Source: Odontocerum albicorne (lineage: Eukaryota > Arthropoda > Insecta > Trichoptera > Odontoceridae). From it: a stretch of DNA of 64,000 bases. The DNA is taken from assembly GCA_949825065.1 (NCBI GenBank), contig OX463849.1, positions 2,728,001 through 2,792,000 of the forward strand, read 5' to 3'. The notes under the pieces were generated by a model. It saw nothing but the letters and a program-made list of their open reading frames with translations, searched no databases and was not told the origin of the DNA. Position 1 is the stretch's first letter; every line of letters starts with the position of its first letter. This document shows positions 51,738 to 61,604 of the stretch, piece by piece. The position numbers and the translations under genes were made by a program.

Positions 51738-54536
51738 TTACGCTTGTCCTCCCTGGCCCTCGTCATGTTCGAGATCTCTCTCCGCTTCCGATCGGCTGAG
51801 AATGATGTGGTTTGGGAGTCTGTGTTTGTATCTGAAAGGTAGTTCATCCAGTCTCTTATGACGCCCGAGTTTTGCGATGAGCGGGTTTGAGTGCGAATTT
51901 AGATATATTTTACTGTAGAAATCCAGTGTCATTTTGTGGCAGTACTCCTTAATGGAGTCCTCTTTTGTTCTCTGGTGTAGTTTCTTAAGATTTGCGCCCG
52001 GCTTTGTCTTATAGATGATTTTAAGTGCTTTGTTCTGTGCCGTCTGGAGCGTGTTGTAAATATAATCTGGAATGCTGCCCCAGACGGGTGCCGCGTATGT
52101 TATTACCGGACGCACTATGAGTTTGTACACCAGTAGTTTGTTTTTCCGAGATAAGAAGGAATTTCGGCTGAAGATGGGTCTCAGCGCTGCGAAGGCTGCG
52201 ACTGCTTTCTTTCTGGCTTCACCGGTGTGGAGCCTCCACGAAAGTGTGGAGTCCATATGGACCCCGAGGTATTTAACCGACTTACGCCATTCCACAGCGC
52301 TGTTTCCCATCCTCAAGAGGGGGAGGCTGCCCACCCTCCGTTTTGCGAACATGACCGCCTCTGTCTTGCCGTCGTTGATCTTTAGGCGCCACTTTCGATA
52401 GTATTTTGCCAAGGTATCCAAGGCCCTCTGGAGGTATTCACTCGCCCTGATGGGGTGTGAGGATCGTGCGTAACAAGCTGCGTCGTCCGCGAAGAGGGCG
52501 ACGGAGCAATTTTCCGGTACCGGAATATCGTGCGTGTATAGAGTGAACAGGTGCGGTCCGATCAGGCTGCCCTGGGGCACTCCCATTGGGATATTTCTGG
52601 GGGTGGAGAGCCCCCCGCTCACCCGAACGACAAATTGTCGCTCGGATAGGTAGGAGCGTAGAATCTGTATGATGTAAGACGGTGTGTCCGTCTCAATCAT
52701 TTTGTGTATTAAGCCGTCGTGCCAGACCGTGTCGAAGGCCTTCTCCAGGTCCAGCAGGACCATACCCGTGTAACGATTCATATTGAAGCCCATCGACACG
52801 TCCTCGACCACGCGGGTTAGTTGGTGAACGGTGGAGTGCTGTGTTCTAAAGCCGAATTGCTCGTGTTGTAGAGTATTGTGCTGGGTATGATATGGAGTGT
52901 ACCTGTTCAGTATCACCTTCTCCAGGACTTTTCCAAGAACCGGGAGGAGGCTTATGGGTCTGTAACTGGATGGGTTGCTTTTGTCCTTGTTCGGCTTGTG
53001 TATCGGTACTATTACGGCCATTTTCCACCTAGATGGGAAATGACCGGTGTGTAGGCACGCGTTAAATATTTTAGCTAATTGTATGATTGCGCGTGTCGGA
53101 ATGTGTTTAATAAGTGTATTGTGTAAATGGTCTAGTCCTGGTGCTTTATTATTTTTGAGGGCTTTAATGATTTTTTGGACTTCCGCCGGTGTAGTGAGCG
53201 TGTATTCTTGACGTGCGATGTCTGCGGAACGAGTGTTGAATTCGTCGAGTGATTCTTGTACTGCGCGGTCTGTGTCTGAGTCCCGGAAGTGCGATGTTAA
53301 CGTATAAGTGTGCTCGTATGCGTCTGCTAGTGCGTTTGCCTTTTCTACGTGTGATGTAGCAGTATGAGTGGGGGTGAGTAGAGGTGGTATGTCTTCGTGT
53401 CGCTTCCTTATTCCCTTTGCGATCTTCCAAAGTGTGTCTTCCCCTGGCTTGATGTCTTTTAATTTCGTGTCCCAAGAGGCGTTTTTGTGTTCTCTAATGT
53501 GTTTTTTGATTTCGTTCCGCAGTGAGTTTAACGCTACTTTATCTACGGGGTGGTGTGTACCTCTGTAGTGTTTCTGAAGCCTGTTCTTTATTTGGATGAG
53601 TGTGATAATTTCCGGCGGAAGTTTGGCACGGTGTGGAGTGACATTTTTAAGTGGTATGTAGGTATCACGAGCTTCTTCGATGATGTGCATTAAGGTGTTT
53701 ACCGCGTCATCTATTTCCTCTGGCGACTTGAAAGTGGATGATGTTAAATATAGCTGTGTGTTTATGTGCGTCTTGTAGCCCGCCCAGTCCGCACCCTGGT
53801 AGTCGTACACCGTCCTCGGGGGGCAGGTGATGCGCTCCCCTATGGTGAAGTACACCGGGAGGTGGTCCGATGAAAGTGCCGGCAACCCCCGCATGACCCA
53901 TTCCGGCATTCCGGCAACCCCCGCATGACCCTTTTCGATCACCAGGTCAAGGGTGGACGGCCTTTGCCCCCTCGCTCCGTATCGAGTGGGCTTGTCGGGG
54001 TGGTGTAGCGTGTGCTGCGTCGATTCTATGTACCTGAAGAGTGTTTTTCCGTTGTTATTCTCACAACCCTGGCTCCACGAAGAGTGCTTCGCGTTGAGGT
54101 CGCTGGCCAATATGACCCGCGGCCCCATCGCGAATGCCTTCCTCAGATCCCGAGTTTCAAGCACAACATTCGGTTTGCAATATGCTGCTATGAGTGTTAT
54201 CGGATTGCTGTCAGTTTCTAGTCTGACCGCAGTCGCTTCCAGAGCGATCCAGATGGGATCCGACAGGAGTGTGTGGGGTATAGTGTCTCTAATGAGGATC
54301 GCCGTGCCTCCTCCCTTAGTAGCGCGATCATTTCGGTACAGGGAGTAGCCGGGTATTCTCAGATGTTTCTTTTGTGTGAGCATAGTTTCCGTGATGAATA
54401 TTATGTCAATGTTTTTCTCACCGATCAGAAGCGTGAGTTCGTCCGCCTTGTTGTAGAGTCCGCGGGCGTTCCAGGTGAGGGCTCTGATTTCCCCGCGGGA
54501 GGATGACGCGCTGGTCGGGGCCCCCATTCTAGCCAT
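51738..54536 (-). CDS. ORF2: apurinic endonuclease and reverse transcriptase
   Basis: 932 residues. An exonuclease/endonuclease/phosphatase-type domain occupies residues 17-230: TWNARGL (Asn23), FITETML (Glu50), ASDLNAKHSSWS (Asp146, Asn148) and LSSDHLPV (Asp224, His225). The RT domain runs from about 450 to 770: SSYRPISLLPVLGKVLEKVI, QFGFRTQHST, LDLEKAFDTVW (Asp596), MGVPQGSLIGPHLF, ALFADDAACYA (catalytic Asp684/685), WRLKINDGKTEAVMF and KYLGVHMDSTLSW. The thumb region and C-terminus follow to 932. The endonuclease nicks the target and RT copies the element RNA at the nick. Length and domain order match the Jockey clade; no RNase H domain is seen. The start overlaps the ORF1 stop by 8 bases. 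No frameshift or lost catalytic residue was seen, so it may be active. Confidence 0.95.
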   Translation of the reverse strand: MARMGAPTSASSSRGEIRALTWNARGLYNKADELTLLIGEKNIDIIFITETMLTQKKHLRIPGYSLYRNDRATKGGGTAILIRDTIPHTLLSDPIWIALEATAVRLETDSNPITLIAAYCKPNVVLETRDLRKAFAMGPRVILASDLNAKHSSWSQGCENNNGKTLFRYIESTQHTLHHPDKPTRYGARGQRPSTLDLVIEKGHAGVAGMPEWVMRGLPALSSDHLPVYFTIGERITCPPRTVYDYQGADWAGYKTHINTQLYLTSSTFKSPEEIDDAVNTLMHIIEEARDTYIPLKNVTPHRAKLPPEIITLIQIKNRLQKHYRGTHHPVDKVALNSLRNEIKKHIREHKNASWDTKLKDIKPGEDTLWKIAKGIRKRHEDIPPLLTPTHTATSHVEKANALADAYEHTYTLTSHFRDSDTDRAVQESLDEFNTRSADIARQEYTLTTPAEVQKIIKALKNNKAPGLDHLHNTLIKHIPTRAIIQLAKIFNACLHTGHFPSRWKMAVIVPIHKPNKDKSNPSSYRPISLLPVLGKVLEKVILNRYTPYHTQHNTLQHEQFGFRTQHSTVHQLTRVVEDVSMGFNMNRYTGMVLLDLEKAFDTVWHDGLIHKMIETDTPSYIIQILRSYLSERQFVVRVSGGLSTPRNIPMGVPQGSLIGPHLFTLYTHDIPVPENCSVALFADDAACYARSSHPIRASEYLQRALDTLAKYYRKWRLKINDGKTEAVMFAKRRVGSLPLLRMGNSAVEWRKSVKYLGVHMDSTLSWRLHTGEARKKAVAAFAALRPIFSRNSFLSRKNKLLVYKLIVRPVITYAAPVWGSIPDYIYNTLQTAQNKALKIIYKTKPGANLKKLHQRTKEDSIKEYCHKMTLDFYSKIYLNSHSNPLIAKLGRHKRLDELPFRYKHRLPNHIILSRSEAERDLEHDEGQGGQA

Positions 54537-55923
54537 TGAGCTGTTCCATCAGTTCGACGATGAGAAACGCCTTCTCGATTTTGTCCCTGCATTGTGCCAG
54601 CCTCGGCCCCATCTGCATGAGCAGACGAACGATCTGGGCCAGCTCAGCCATCTCGCCGCCCATGCGGTGCGGTCCAACGGGTTCAGGAGTCGGCAGCAGC
54701 GGTGGTCGGCGACCGTTCCTTGGATCTCTCGGGTGGGCGTAGTTTTCACGCTGCGCGTTCTGATGTTGGGTATTCGCGTGTTGCGCGGCTTCGTGAGCGT
54801 TTGCGCCAGCGATAGGCTGCGAAGCGCGGGCGTTCCGCGCGGCGGCCTGATTAATTTGGGTGGGAAGCGTCTTCCCCGCGCCCGTCACGACGCCGCTCCA
54901 TGAGCGACCCGGTGTCACACGTGGTGCCATCCGGCGGGCGATTGATTCCGCGTATGCTTGCCTTGTAGGGCACTTCGAGTAGTTTGCGGGGTGATTACCA
55001 CCGCAATTGGCGCAAGTAGCCGGCGTCTCCTTTGTCTTGGGACACTCGGCTGTCAGGTGGAACTCGGTGCACTTGACGCATCGGGCTCGATGGTGACAGT
55101 TTGATGAAGCGTGCCCTAGTGACTGGCACCGGAAGCACTGCGTACCAAGACCTTTCTTGGGTCGGTATTTGACGAGGGTCACTCTGCAATAGCAGAGGAA
55201 CCTCAAAGTTGCCTTAAGTTTACCCATATCGGTTACCTTCCCAAAATGGGCAAGGTACATGGGCGCGCCTGTCTTGGTCGTCATCTTGACGACCTTTTGC
55301 GCAGGGAATCCCTGCACGGCGAGATCGGCGGCGATCTCTTCCGTAGGGATATCTGGTAGTCCCCGGATTACTGACCTTTTGGTCTTCTCGTCCACCTTGG
55401 TGAACGTGTGGAAATCTTTTTCCTTATCGTCGAGTCCCTTTACGAGGGCATCGTGATCCTCGACGGAGTGGACCGTGATTTTCGCGGTCCCCTTCTCGGT
55501 GTACTTCACCTCGAATTGGCCTTTCGCGTTTTCACGGATCAGGCCAATAAGATTTCCGTGGGTTATCTCGCCGAGAGTGATAACCACCGGCGGTATCTTC
55601 GATTTAGAGTATACCCTGCGTGCTACGCAGGGTTCCTCTTCCGTCACCTCCCGGAGGCAAGCATATTTGTTTGACTGGGCCACGTCATCGGGTCCGGCAT
55701 CCTGCCGCCTTTTGGCAGGTGCCCGCGGAATTTCCCATCGTTGCGCCACTGACCCCTCAGGGGTTTGCGGCACGTATACCCCGTCAACGAGATCGCATAC
55801 GATCCCTTTCCGCATCATAGCGTCCTCGCGCAGCCCGCACACAAAACACCCGCACTCACGGCACTCGCACTGTTCACAATTAGCGTTCGATTCGCACTCA
55901 CTATTAAAATGATTTATAATCAC
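54529..55923 (-). CDS. ORF1: Gag-like RNA-binding protein with three zinc knuckles
   Basis: 464 residues. The N-terminal segment is rich in Cys and Glu (ECESNANCEQCECRECGCF, residues 9-27), followed by a linker. At 185-255 there is a region typical of Jockey-type ORF1 (SVIRGLPDIPTEEIAADLAV, PMYLAHFGKV, RFLCYCRVTLVKYRPKKGL). Three CCHC-type knuckles follow: C263-C266-H271-C276, C282-C285-H289-C294 and C304-C307-H311-C318. The C-terminal 45 residues are leucine-rich and helical (MAELAQIVRLLMQMGPRL). In the family this protein binds element RNA and forms the particle that carries it to the nucleus. The frame is unbroken. The Met at 55923 is the first in frame after the 5' UTR. Confidence 0.9.
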   Translation of the reverse strand: MIINHFNSECESNANCEQCECRECGCFVCGLREDAMMRKGIVCDLVDGVYVPQTPEGSVAQRWEIPRAPAKRRQDAGPDDVAQSNKYACLREVTEEEPCVARRVYSKSKIPPVVITLGEITHGNLIGLIRENAKGQFEVKYTEKGTAKITVHSVEDHDALVKGLDDKEKDFHTFTKVDEKTKRSVIRGLPDIPTEEIAADLAVQGFPAQKVVKMTTKTGAPMYLAHFGKVTDMGKLKATLRFLCYCRVTLVKYRPKKGLGTQCFRCQSLGHASSNCHHRARCVKCTEFHLTAECPKTKETPATCANCGGNHPANYSKCPTRQAYAESIARRMAPRVTPGRSWSGVVTGAGKTLPTQINQAAARNARASQPIAGANAHEAAQHANTQHQNAQRENYAHPRDPRNGRRPPLLPTPEPVGPHRMGGEMAELAQIVRLLMQMGPRLAQCRDKIEKAFLIVELMEQLNG

Positions 55924-56314
55924 TGAATGATTACAAGTAACGGCCTTAAGGCCCGCCTCTCGGCGCGCACGTTAGCGCAGTATGCCCAGCGGCACACAGC
56001 ACACGTAAAACACTGAATGGGTTTTCCCCGATCTCTATACCCGCAAGCGAGTATCGTGAAATCTAAAAGAAATATATCCACGAATCATATTTTTCGCTAA
56101 CGGGGGACCTTCTATATTAATGGTCAATCGGTCATCGCAAGCGCCTATTACCCGCGAAATACAACAACTTTCGGGGTTTTGAGCGCCGCTTAAGTCGACC
56201 GGCCCGTGACCTACTCACGACGCTTCGCCCGCAAGTAATTTATTTCCCTTGCAGTCGCGAACGCGATTGGAGTCAAACAAACATAAATATTACCAACATT
56301 TTTATAAGATCAAG

Positions 56315-57250
56315 AACATATAGCAAACATATCAAATATAACTATGCATACAAATACAGATCAATACACATACATTAATTATACCACATATCATATAGGA
56401 TTTACATACAAATATCAATCTACCATACAAGAAATATTAATGTACACACACACACACAAGGGTGACCGCACACGTCCGATACAGTTATGTTTCCTTAAAT
56501 ATTTCATAACAATTAAAAACATTGTTTGAATATTTATTTTAATATACACGTCCAAATTTTGCTTTGATTTAAAATAAAAGTTTGATCAAACTGGACCAAA
56601 CTAAATCCCATAAGACAACCTTGTGGAACGCCAAAATTCCACGAAACTTCAGTTGAATAACACTGGCTGTAGATTTATCGCATTATCACGATAGAAGCGA
56701 TTAGCAATCGACCGCGCTCATAGCTCGTGACTTCTCGAGCATTTTTTACTATTTTTTGTCCGTTGTCCTACATATTATAAGTCTATCAAAAATACACTCG
56801 AGGGTTTTTTGTGATGAAAAATGTAACACCGCTACCATGATTCGGTGACCTGTGAGAAAAGATGCTGGCATAATAAGAGACTATTGCTACCGAAGATGTG
56901 TTTTTTGCCAATTATTCTATATGAGAACTAAAAAAAATGTCCCGTTGTTTCCGAGAAATCAGGCGATCAGACCCTAATGGTCCAGTGAGAATCTATTATC
57001 ACGTCCAGTTTATGATGAGCAAGTGAGAGTATGCCGTGTTCATAAAACAAAGAAAATATTTTGTGGTTGTATCCAATTTCTTCCGCGATTTTTGTAATTT
57101 TTTTTACAAACGGTCTTGATTTTTCGTATATCTAGAAATAATTACGAAAATTACTACATTGTTCTTGTTTGAATAACGTTTGACTTCTATTTAAGTATTT
57201 TGGATTTGATCCCCGATGGTACCAAAAATAGGTAAAGGGTTCCAGTATAG
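56315..57250. other. Intergenic; possible tiny RT fragment
   Basis: The minus strand at about 56585-56665 can be read as EVSWNFGVPQGCLMGFSLV, resembling the GVPQGS RT motif, but no adjoining motif was found. A (CA)n microsatellite lies at about 56442-56457. Otherwise no signal. Confidence 0.35.
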
Positions 57251-57253
57251 TAA

Positions 57254-57754
57254 GGCCGAGGCCACACCAAAATGCTTCGTTAGGCGCTAAGCTAGATTTA
57301 ACGTGACTCATATACTAGGTGACTTCATGCCTGGTCACACCAAAGTGCTACGCACAAATTCATTTGACAGTCGGGAGCGGTTGAGTCAACACATGATGCC
57401 ACTCTCAAAACTAACCAATTTCATTACAACTCACCATATTTATTAACTTTCTATGCAACTTCATTCGAAAGTGATTTTATTACAGGTACATTTTTGTATA
57501 ATTTGCTCGATGGGTTCCACAAAGGCTCCCTTTTATACACAGCTGTCATTAAAACTTCCGCCATCTTGTAAATTAACCAACACGTCTATTCACTCGGAGA
57601 TTCACTCGGTGACTAATCGTCATGCAAAGTGGTGCGAAGCGTGCAGTGTGGCCACTGCGATAGTATGCGATACGTTGGTTTGCTAGGATATGTCGCCTAA
57701 CTCGCAACATAGCTCTAAGCATCAAGCGAAGCTCCTTCCTGTGTGGCCACGGCC
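57254..57754. mobile_element. Harbinger-like MITE, copy 2, complete
   Basis: Ends GGCCGAGGCCACACCAAAAT and, inverted, GGCCGTGGCCACACAGGAAG, flanked by TAA on both sides (57251-57253, 57755-57757). Length 501 bp. Collinear in reverse with 20660-21165, including an inverse gtataaaaggg TATA-like motif. Non-coding. Confidence 0.75.
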
Positions 57755-57757
57755 TAA

Positions 57758-58689
57758 AAAAATACTTCAGGTAACAATACTCACACGCGTGGAGTACGTG
57801 TACGAGTGATGTTTTCTCTTCATGTGTGGCAGTATTACATACATGTCCAATGACGAACCTCGAATTCGTGCCTTCTCCAGTAGTCATTTAACGGGAGGCT
57901 CAATGACAATATTGACACCTGGCTGTGTTCTTCAATGTGCCGGAATCACAATTTCGGATATGTTGAAATATATGATACGAAAGAAAACAAACCTGAATTG
58001 GTCGTTTCAATGGAGAAAATATCCATTTCACGCGTATACTTGCAAAGTATTTTAAATGCCGAGTATGGAAAAGAGGTGTAGTAGATACGTTTGAACCAAA
58101 CAATATGGAGATGTATTTTTTTCTGCCTACATCGCAAGGGAAACAGCGTAATCATAAGATGTCTGGGAATCAGGTCAATGGAAGTTGCATTTTGTTATTT
58201 GAAAAGACTTCAAAGAAAAACATTGAAGAATGAATTCGTGTAAGGAAATTTCGAAGTCAACAACTTATGAACTGCAGGTTTTATGATATGGTTTTAACGA
58301 GAACCCGAAGATAATATTTTTCAAAAGATGCGTGGAATTTAAGTAGTAGGAAGAAGACATAGACGACTCTTGTTTCAAGGTGCCGTCTCCTACCGGAGGT
58401 TTACCATCACCATGGCAATTCTTATCTTGTTCACTATAGCCTGAAACAACTTGTAGAACAAAAACTGCACCCAAATCACTTCCACAAAATTCAAAGTCAA
58501 GAGATAGAGAAAATATAAATAAAAGTAGCCCATGAAGATTTTTAGGAGCAAGGAGTCATTGAAGATCTGTTTTATAACAGGGAACTCGAAAACAAATTGA
58601 AGACTCGATAATTTGACCCAAAGAGAAAAAACAATAGATTTCAAAGTAATACTAAAAAAACGAAATGGTCTGCAATCCCTAAATATTTT
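57758..58689. other. Intergenic; short RTE-D tail scrap
   Basis: At 58115-58165 ttctgcctacatcgcaaggg and aaacagcgtaatcataag resemble the RTE-D 3' tail in sense orientation. Nothing else is recognised; overlapping minus-strand frames are AT-rich without domains. Confidence 0.4.
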
Positions 58690-58925
58690 AGTTTTATGTC
58701 TTATTGTATTGTATCAAATATTCATTGTATACTGCACAATCTGGCAAGTTTTTTTGCCATGTAGCGACCGTTTCAACTAACTAGAAAGGTGTTAACGAAG
58801 TTTTTAGTGAAAATCAGACTGGAACCCTTTTTTAGATAGATCTGGGAACCGACGGGAATCGAAACCGCGATCTTCGACTTGAAAGACAGGCGTCACCGTG
58901 ATAGGTTACCAACTAGGCCATAGAG
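58690..58925 (-). mobile_element. SINE-A, near complete, minus strand
   Basis: Minus strand: A box TGGCCTAGTTGGTAACC (about 58920), B box GGTTTCGATTCCCG (about 58868-58855), body CCAGTCTGATTTTCACTAAA, then tail TAGTTAGTTGAAACGGTCGC, ATGGCAAAAAAACTTGCCAG, and a diverged end. Confidence 0.75.
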
Positions 58926-59690
58926 ATCATCCTACGTGGCTTACTGCACAAACTTGATAAATCAATACACTTTATCTGATACCGATATTCGTGACATTGA
59001 TCCTAGCTTTGCTTTGAAATATGTACAGTGCACCAGCTTTGAAATATGTACAGTGAAGATAATAACTTATCACTTTCTTATAGATTCCATTGATAAATCA
59101 TCAAATGACTAATCAATATACAGATAACATTATGTTTTTTTGAGTTGTTGATGTGTTGAGTTTGATTAAATAACGGCCGACGTTTCAAAGAAATTGCAGC
59201 TTTAATCTTCAGGGTGATGTTAAAAACATTACTAATATTGTAAACACCCAATCAGCACCCACCTAGCATAGCCGAGGGCAACGTGAACCACCCGCTTTCA
59301 AGATTATAACATGAACACGCTCGCGGTGGCCAGCGCAGAACTCAGCGAGCATCCTCTATACGGCAATTTGAATTTACCCAAGTCCTACATGTGGCGCTTA
59401 AAAACATTAATGCTCTGCACAACTGAAAGCAAACAATAACAGTCAGAACCAAGTGGCAATAGAGAAAGAAGACGCAGGCAAGCTGCAAGTACTGAAGCTC
59501 CTGGTCTTAGAATATGCCCATCACAACTTGGCTTTGCATAGTCATCTCCGGTGGCACCAACCTCAAGTACCTTAATCCCCCAATTTGCACTGTGCATTCT
59601 ACTATACTCGTTATGGGTAATCAATCGGTCATTCATTTAGTCTGTATCTTTCAAAAATTGGAAGCCATGCAGGTTTAAAGTGCATTAATG
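58926..59690. other. Intergenic with a short dispersed repeat
   Basis: Bases 59150-59220, read inverted (CCTGAAGATTAAAGCTGCAA, TTTCTTTGAAACGTCGGCC), match 60595-60650 on the plus strand. No gene was recognised. Confidence 0.4.
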
Positions 59691-59854
59691 TACCCGGCGG
59701 TAAGTAATACACATCGGGCTTAAGAAAGAGACTGTCGGCCATAATCGGCTAACTTCGGCTTTGTAGAGCGTCGTCTCTGTCGCACGACCACACCCTAGAA
59801 CGCTTGACAACGACTGACAAATCGCGACGGAACACGTGTATGAATGACATAGAC

Positions 59855-60364
59855 CAGTGTTCCCCAACCGGTGGTCCGCGGCCCGGTGCCGGGTCGCAGA
59901 GACTTTCCGCCGGGCCGCAAACAGTATTTTTACAAATTTCAAGAAATTCGCCATGCAAAAATATTAAATATAGGATTTTCATCCATGTCCTCAATAAAAT
60001 CGAAACAAAGGAATAGACTGGACGTGAATACAGCATTTCGTATGTCAGAGATAGCACTGCAGCCAAGAATATCCAATATATTAGCAAAGATCAACAGCAG
60101 GTTTCACATTAGTTTGATACAATTAAAATTTAACAAAAACCCCATGGTTTTTGTTAAATTTTAATTGTATCAGACAATGTTACAATTAAAATTGTTTAAC
60201 TGTTATATGTATATTTGTTAATTATAGTTACATATGTCCATGTCGCAATATAAGATTAAAAAAATATTAAATAAAAAAAACATTTTTATTTCAGTATTAG
60301 TGGTCCGCGAAAAAAATTTCCTTCTTTTACCGGTCCACAGGTCTAAAAAGGTTGAGGAACACTG
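59855..60364. mobile_element. hAT MITE with 8-bp target duplication
   Basis: Ends CAGTGTTCCCCAACC and, inverted, CAGTGTTCCTCAACC, flanked by acatagac at 59847-59854 and 60365-60372. The subterminal ggtggtccgcggcccggtgc and a gtggtccgcg block near the other end are typical of such elements. Length 510 bp. No transposase. Confidence 0.9.
60115..60172. repeat. Perfect inverted repeat, 27-bp arms and 4-bp loop
   Basis: tgatacaattaaaatttaac plus aaaaacc is followed by ccat and then its exact reverse complement. It lies within the hAT MITE. Confidence 0.95.
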
Positions 60365-60444
60365 ACATAGACGACGTTCTACAAAGCCGAAGTTAGCCGA
60401 CAGTCTCTTTCTTAAGCCCGATGTGTATTACTTACCGCCGGGTA

Positions 60445-61234
60445 CTGTACGTTGTTTCTGTTTATGTTGTTCATAAATATCGATTGCCTCTTTGATGTAA
60501 CATAATAATATAACATATGTTACAGAATACTTTTTTGACTTACTTTATACAATAATTACTAACCATATTCGGTAATGTTTTTTTTTATATCGTCCTGAGG
60601 ATAAAGGCTGCAATGTCTTCGAAACGTCAGTCAATATTAAAACCAACTCAACACGAAACAATACAAAAAACTTTTAAAACTAGTGAAAATCATGGAACGT
60701 TATATTGTTTTTCTTCTTCTACCGTATCTATCATAATTGAAGATCTTGACCCTTTCAGGATGTGTTGATGCAGGTTTCCCTGGCGACTCTTGTCCATTTA
60801 TCTCTGCCCTATGCAGGACGAAGAGTACTGGATTCTTCGAGTCCAGTTGTATCTTTCACCTTCGAAGGATGTTCCCCTACCCCGTTTTTTTTCCACTTAC
60901 AAAAAACTTCACACGTTCATTTTCTTCGGGTCTTCTTTAAATGTGTCTGCATAATAGCATCGTGCTTTTCCTCAACTTGTAAAGTTGATAACTTCTAAAT
61001 TTTCTCATACGATTTGATTCTTCAATATTTTTGTGACCGGATTTCACAATATCTTGTTATTATTTCGCCTCATACCTACGAGTATTGTGGTGTAGACAGA
61101 CACAAAGATTTCCATTTTCTGTTAAATCGCCACCATCCTCCTAAATCCTGACAGCATCAAGCAGAGAGTCTTTCGTAGGTTCCAAGTTCTTTCAATATGG
61201 AGATGTTGGTGCTAATTTGTAAATCAAAGTAATT
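60445..61234. other. Intergenic with the second copy of a short dispersed repeat
   Basis: cctgaggataaaggctgcaa and tgtcttcgaaacgtcagtc at 60595-60640 pair with 59150-59220 in inverse orientation. No gene was recognised. Confidence 0.4.
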
Positions 61235-61560
61235 ACATCACACCTATTGAGGTAGGCAGAGAGGAGAGAGTGACATACTCTCTTATCGCGACGCACATCT
61301 TTCGCCTCTTCTACATCCATACATCTTATATAGCTCCTACGATTTCACTGATTTTTTACACTTCCTTCTTTCAAAATATCATACACTCGATCCAACCTTC
61401 CTTGATTTTGCTCTACTACGCCTTCCACTCACATTTGTACTGATCATTTGTTTTGTTAATCTTTCTTTATTCATTCGTTCCACGCGTCCAAACCATATCA
61501 GTATGCTCTTTTTCACTTTATTTAACACACCAGCCGTTATATAAGTTATTAATCGATAAA
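61235..61560 (-). pseudogene. RTE-D LINE 3' fragment
   Basis: A partly preserved family tail (cctattgaggtaggcagaga) is followed by catctttcgcctcttctaca, tccaaccttccttgattttg and ccaaaccatatcagtatgct. These translate on the minus strand into MRRCMDVEEAKDV-like and ILIWFGRVERMNKE-like segments with stops. Confidence 0.65.
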
Positions 61561-61604
61561 ATTTATTCGAAATTTAATTCACTCCTGTCTTCAAATTAAT
61601 ATCT

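Larger units (their letters stand above)
51320..56300 (-). mobile_element. Complete Jockey-type LINE with 14-bp target duplication
   Basis: The direct repeat tttataagatcaag occurs at 51306-51319 and 56301-56314, bracketing 4981 bp. On the minus strand there is a 5' UTR of about 377 bp, ORF1 (55923-54529), ORF2 (54536-51738) and a 3' UTR of about 418 bp. The 3' end reads ACTCTACACCTACA without poly-A. Both ORFs are open end to end. Base composition is clearly GC-richer than the surroundings. Confidence 0.9.
59691..60444. mobile_element. Palindromic pogo-like MITE interrupted by a hAT MITE
   Basis: Ends TACCCGGCGGTAAGTAATAC (59691) and its inverse (ending 60444) are identical over the first 20 bases, extending into a long arm (catcgggcttaagaaagaga, gactgtcggccataatcggc). 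Left flank has lost the CAG seen in the other copy; right flank keeps ctgta. A hAT MITE lies at 59855-60364. Confidence 0.8.

Noticed and set aside
53953..54348. Plus-strand frames opposite the Jockey-type ORF2 and ORF1
   Set aside because: Shadows of the GC-rich coding strand; the minus-strand ORFs carry all catalytic motifs.
56585..56665. RT fragment with GVPQGC
   Set aside because: A single short motif without neighbours; mentioned only within the intergenic entry.
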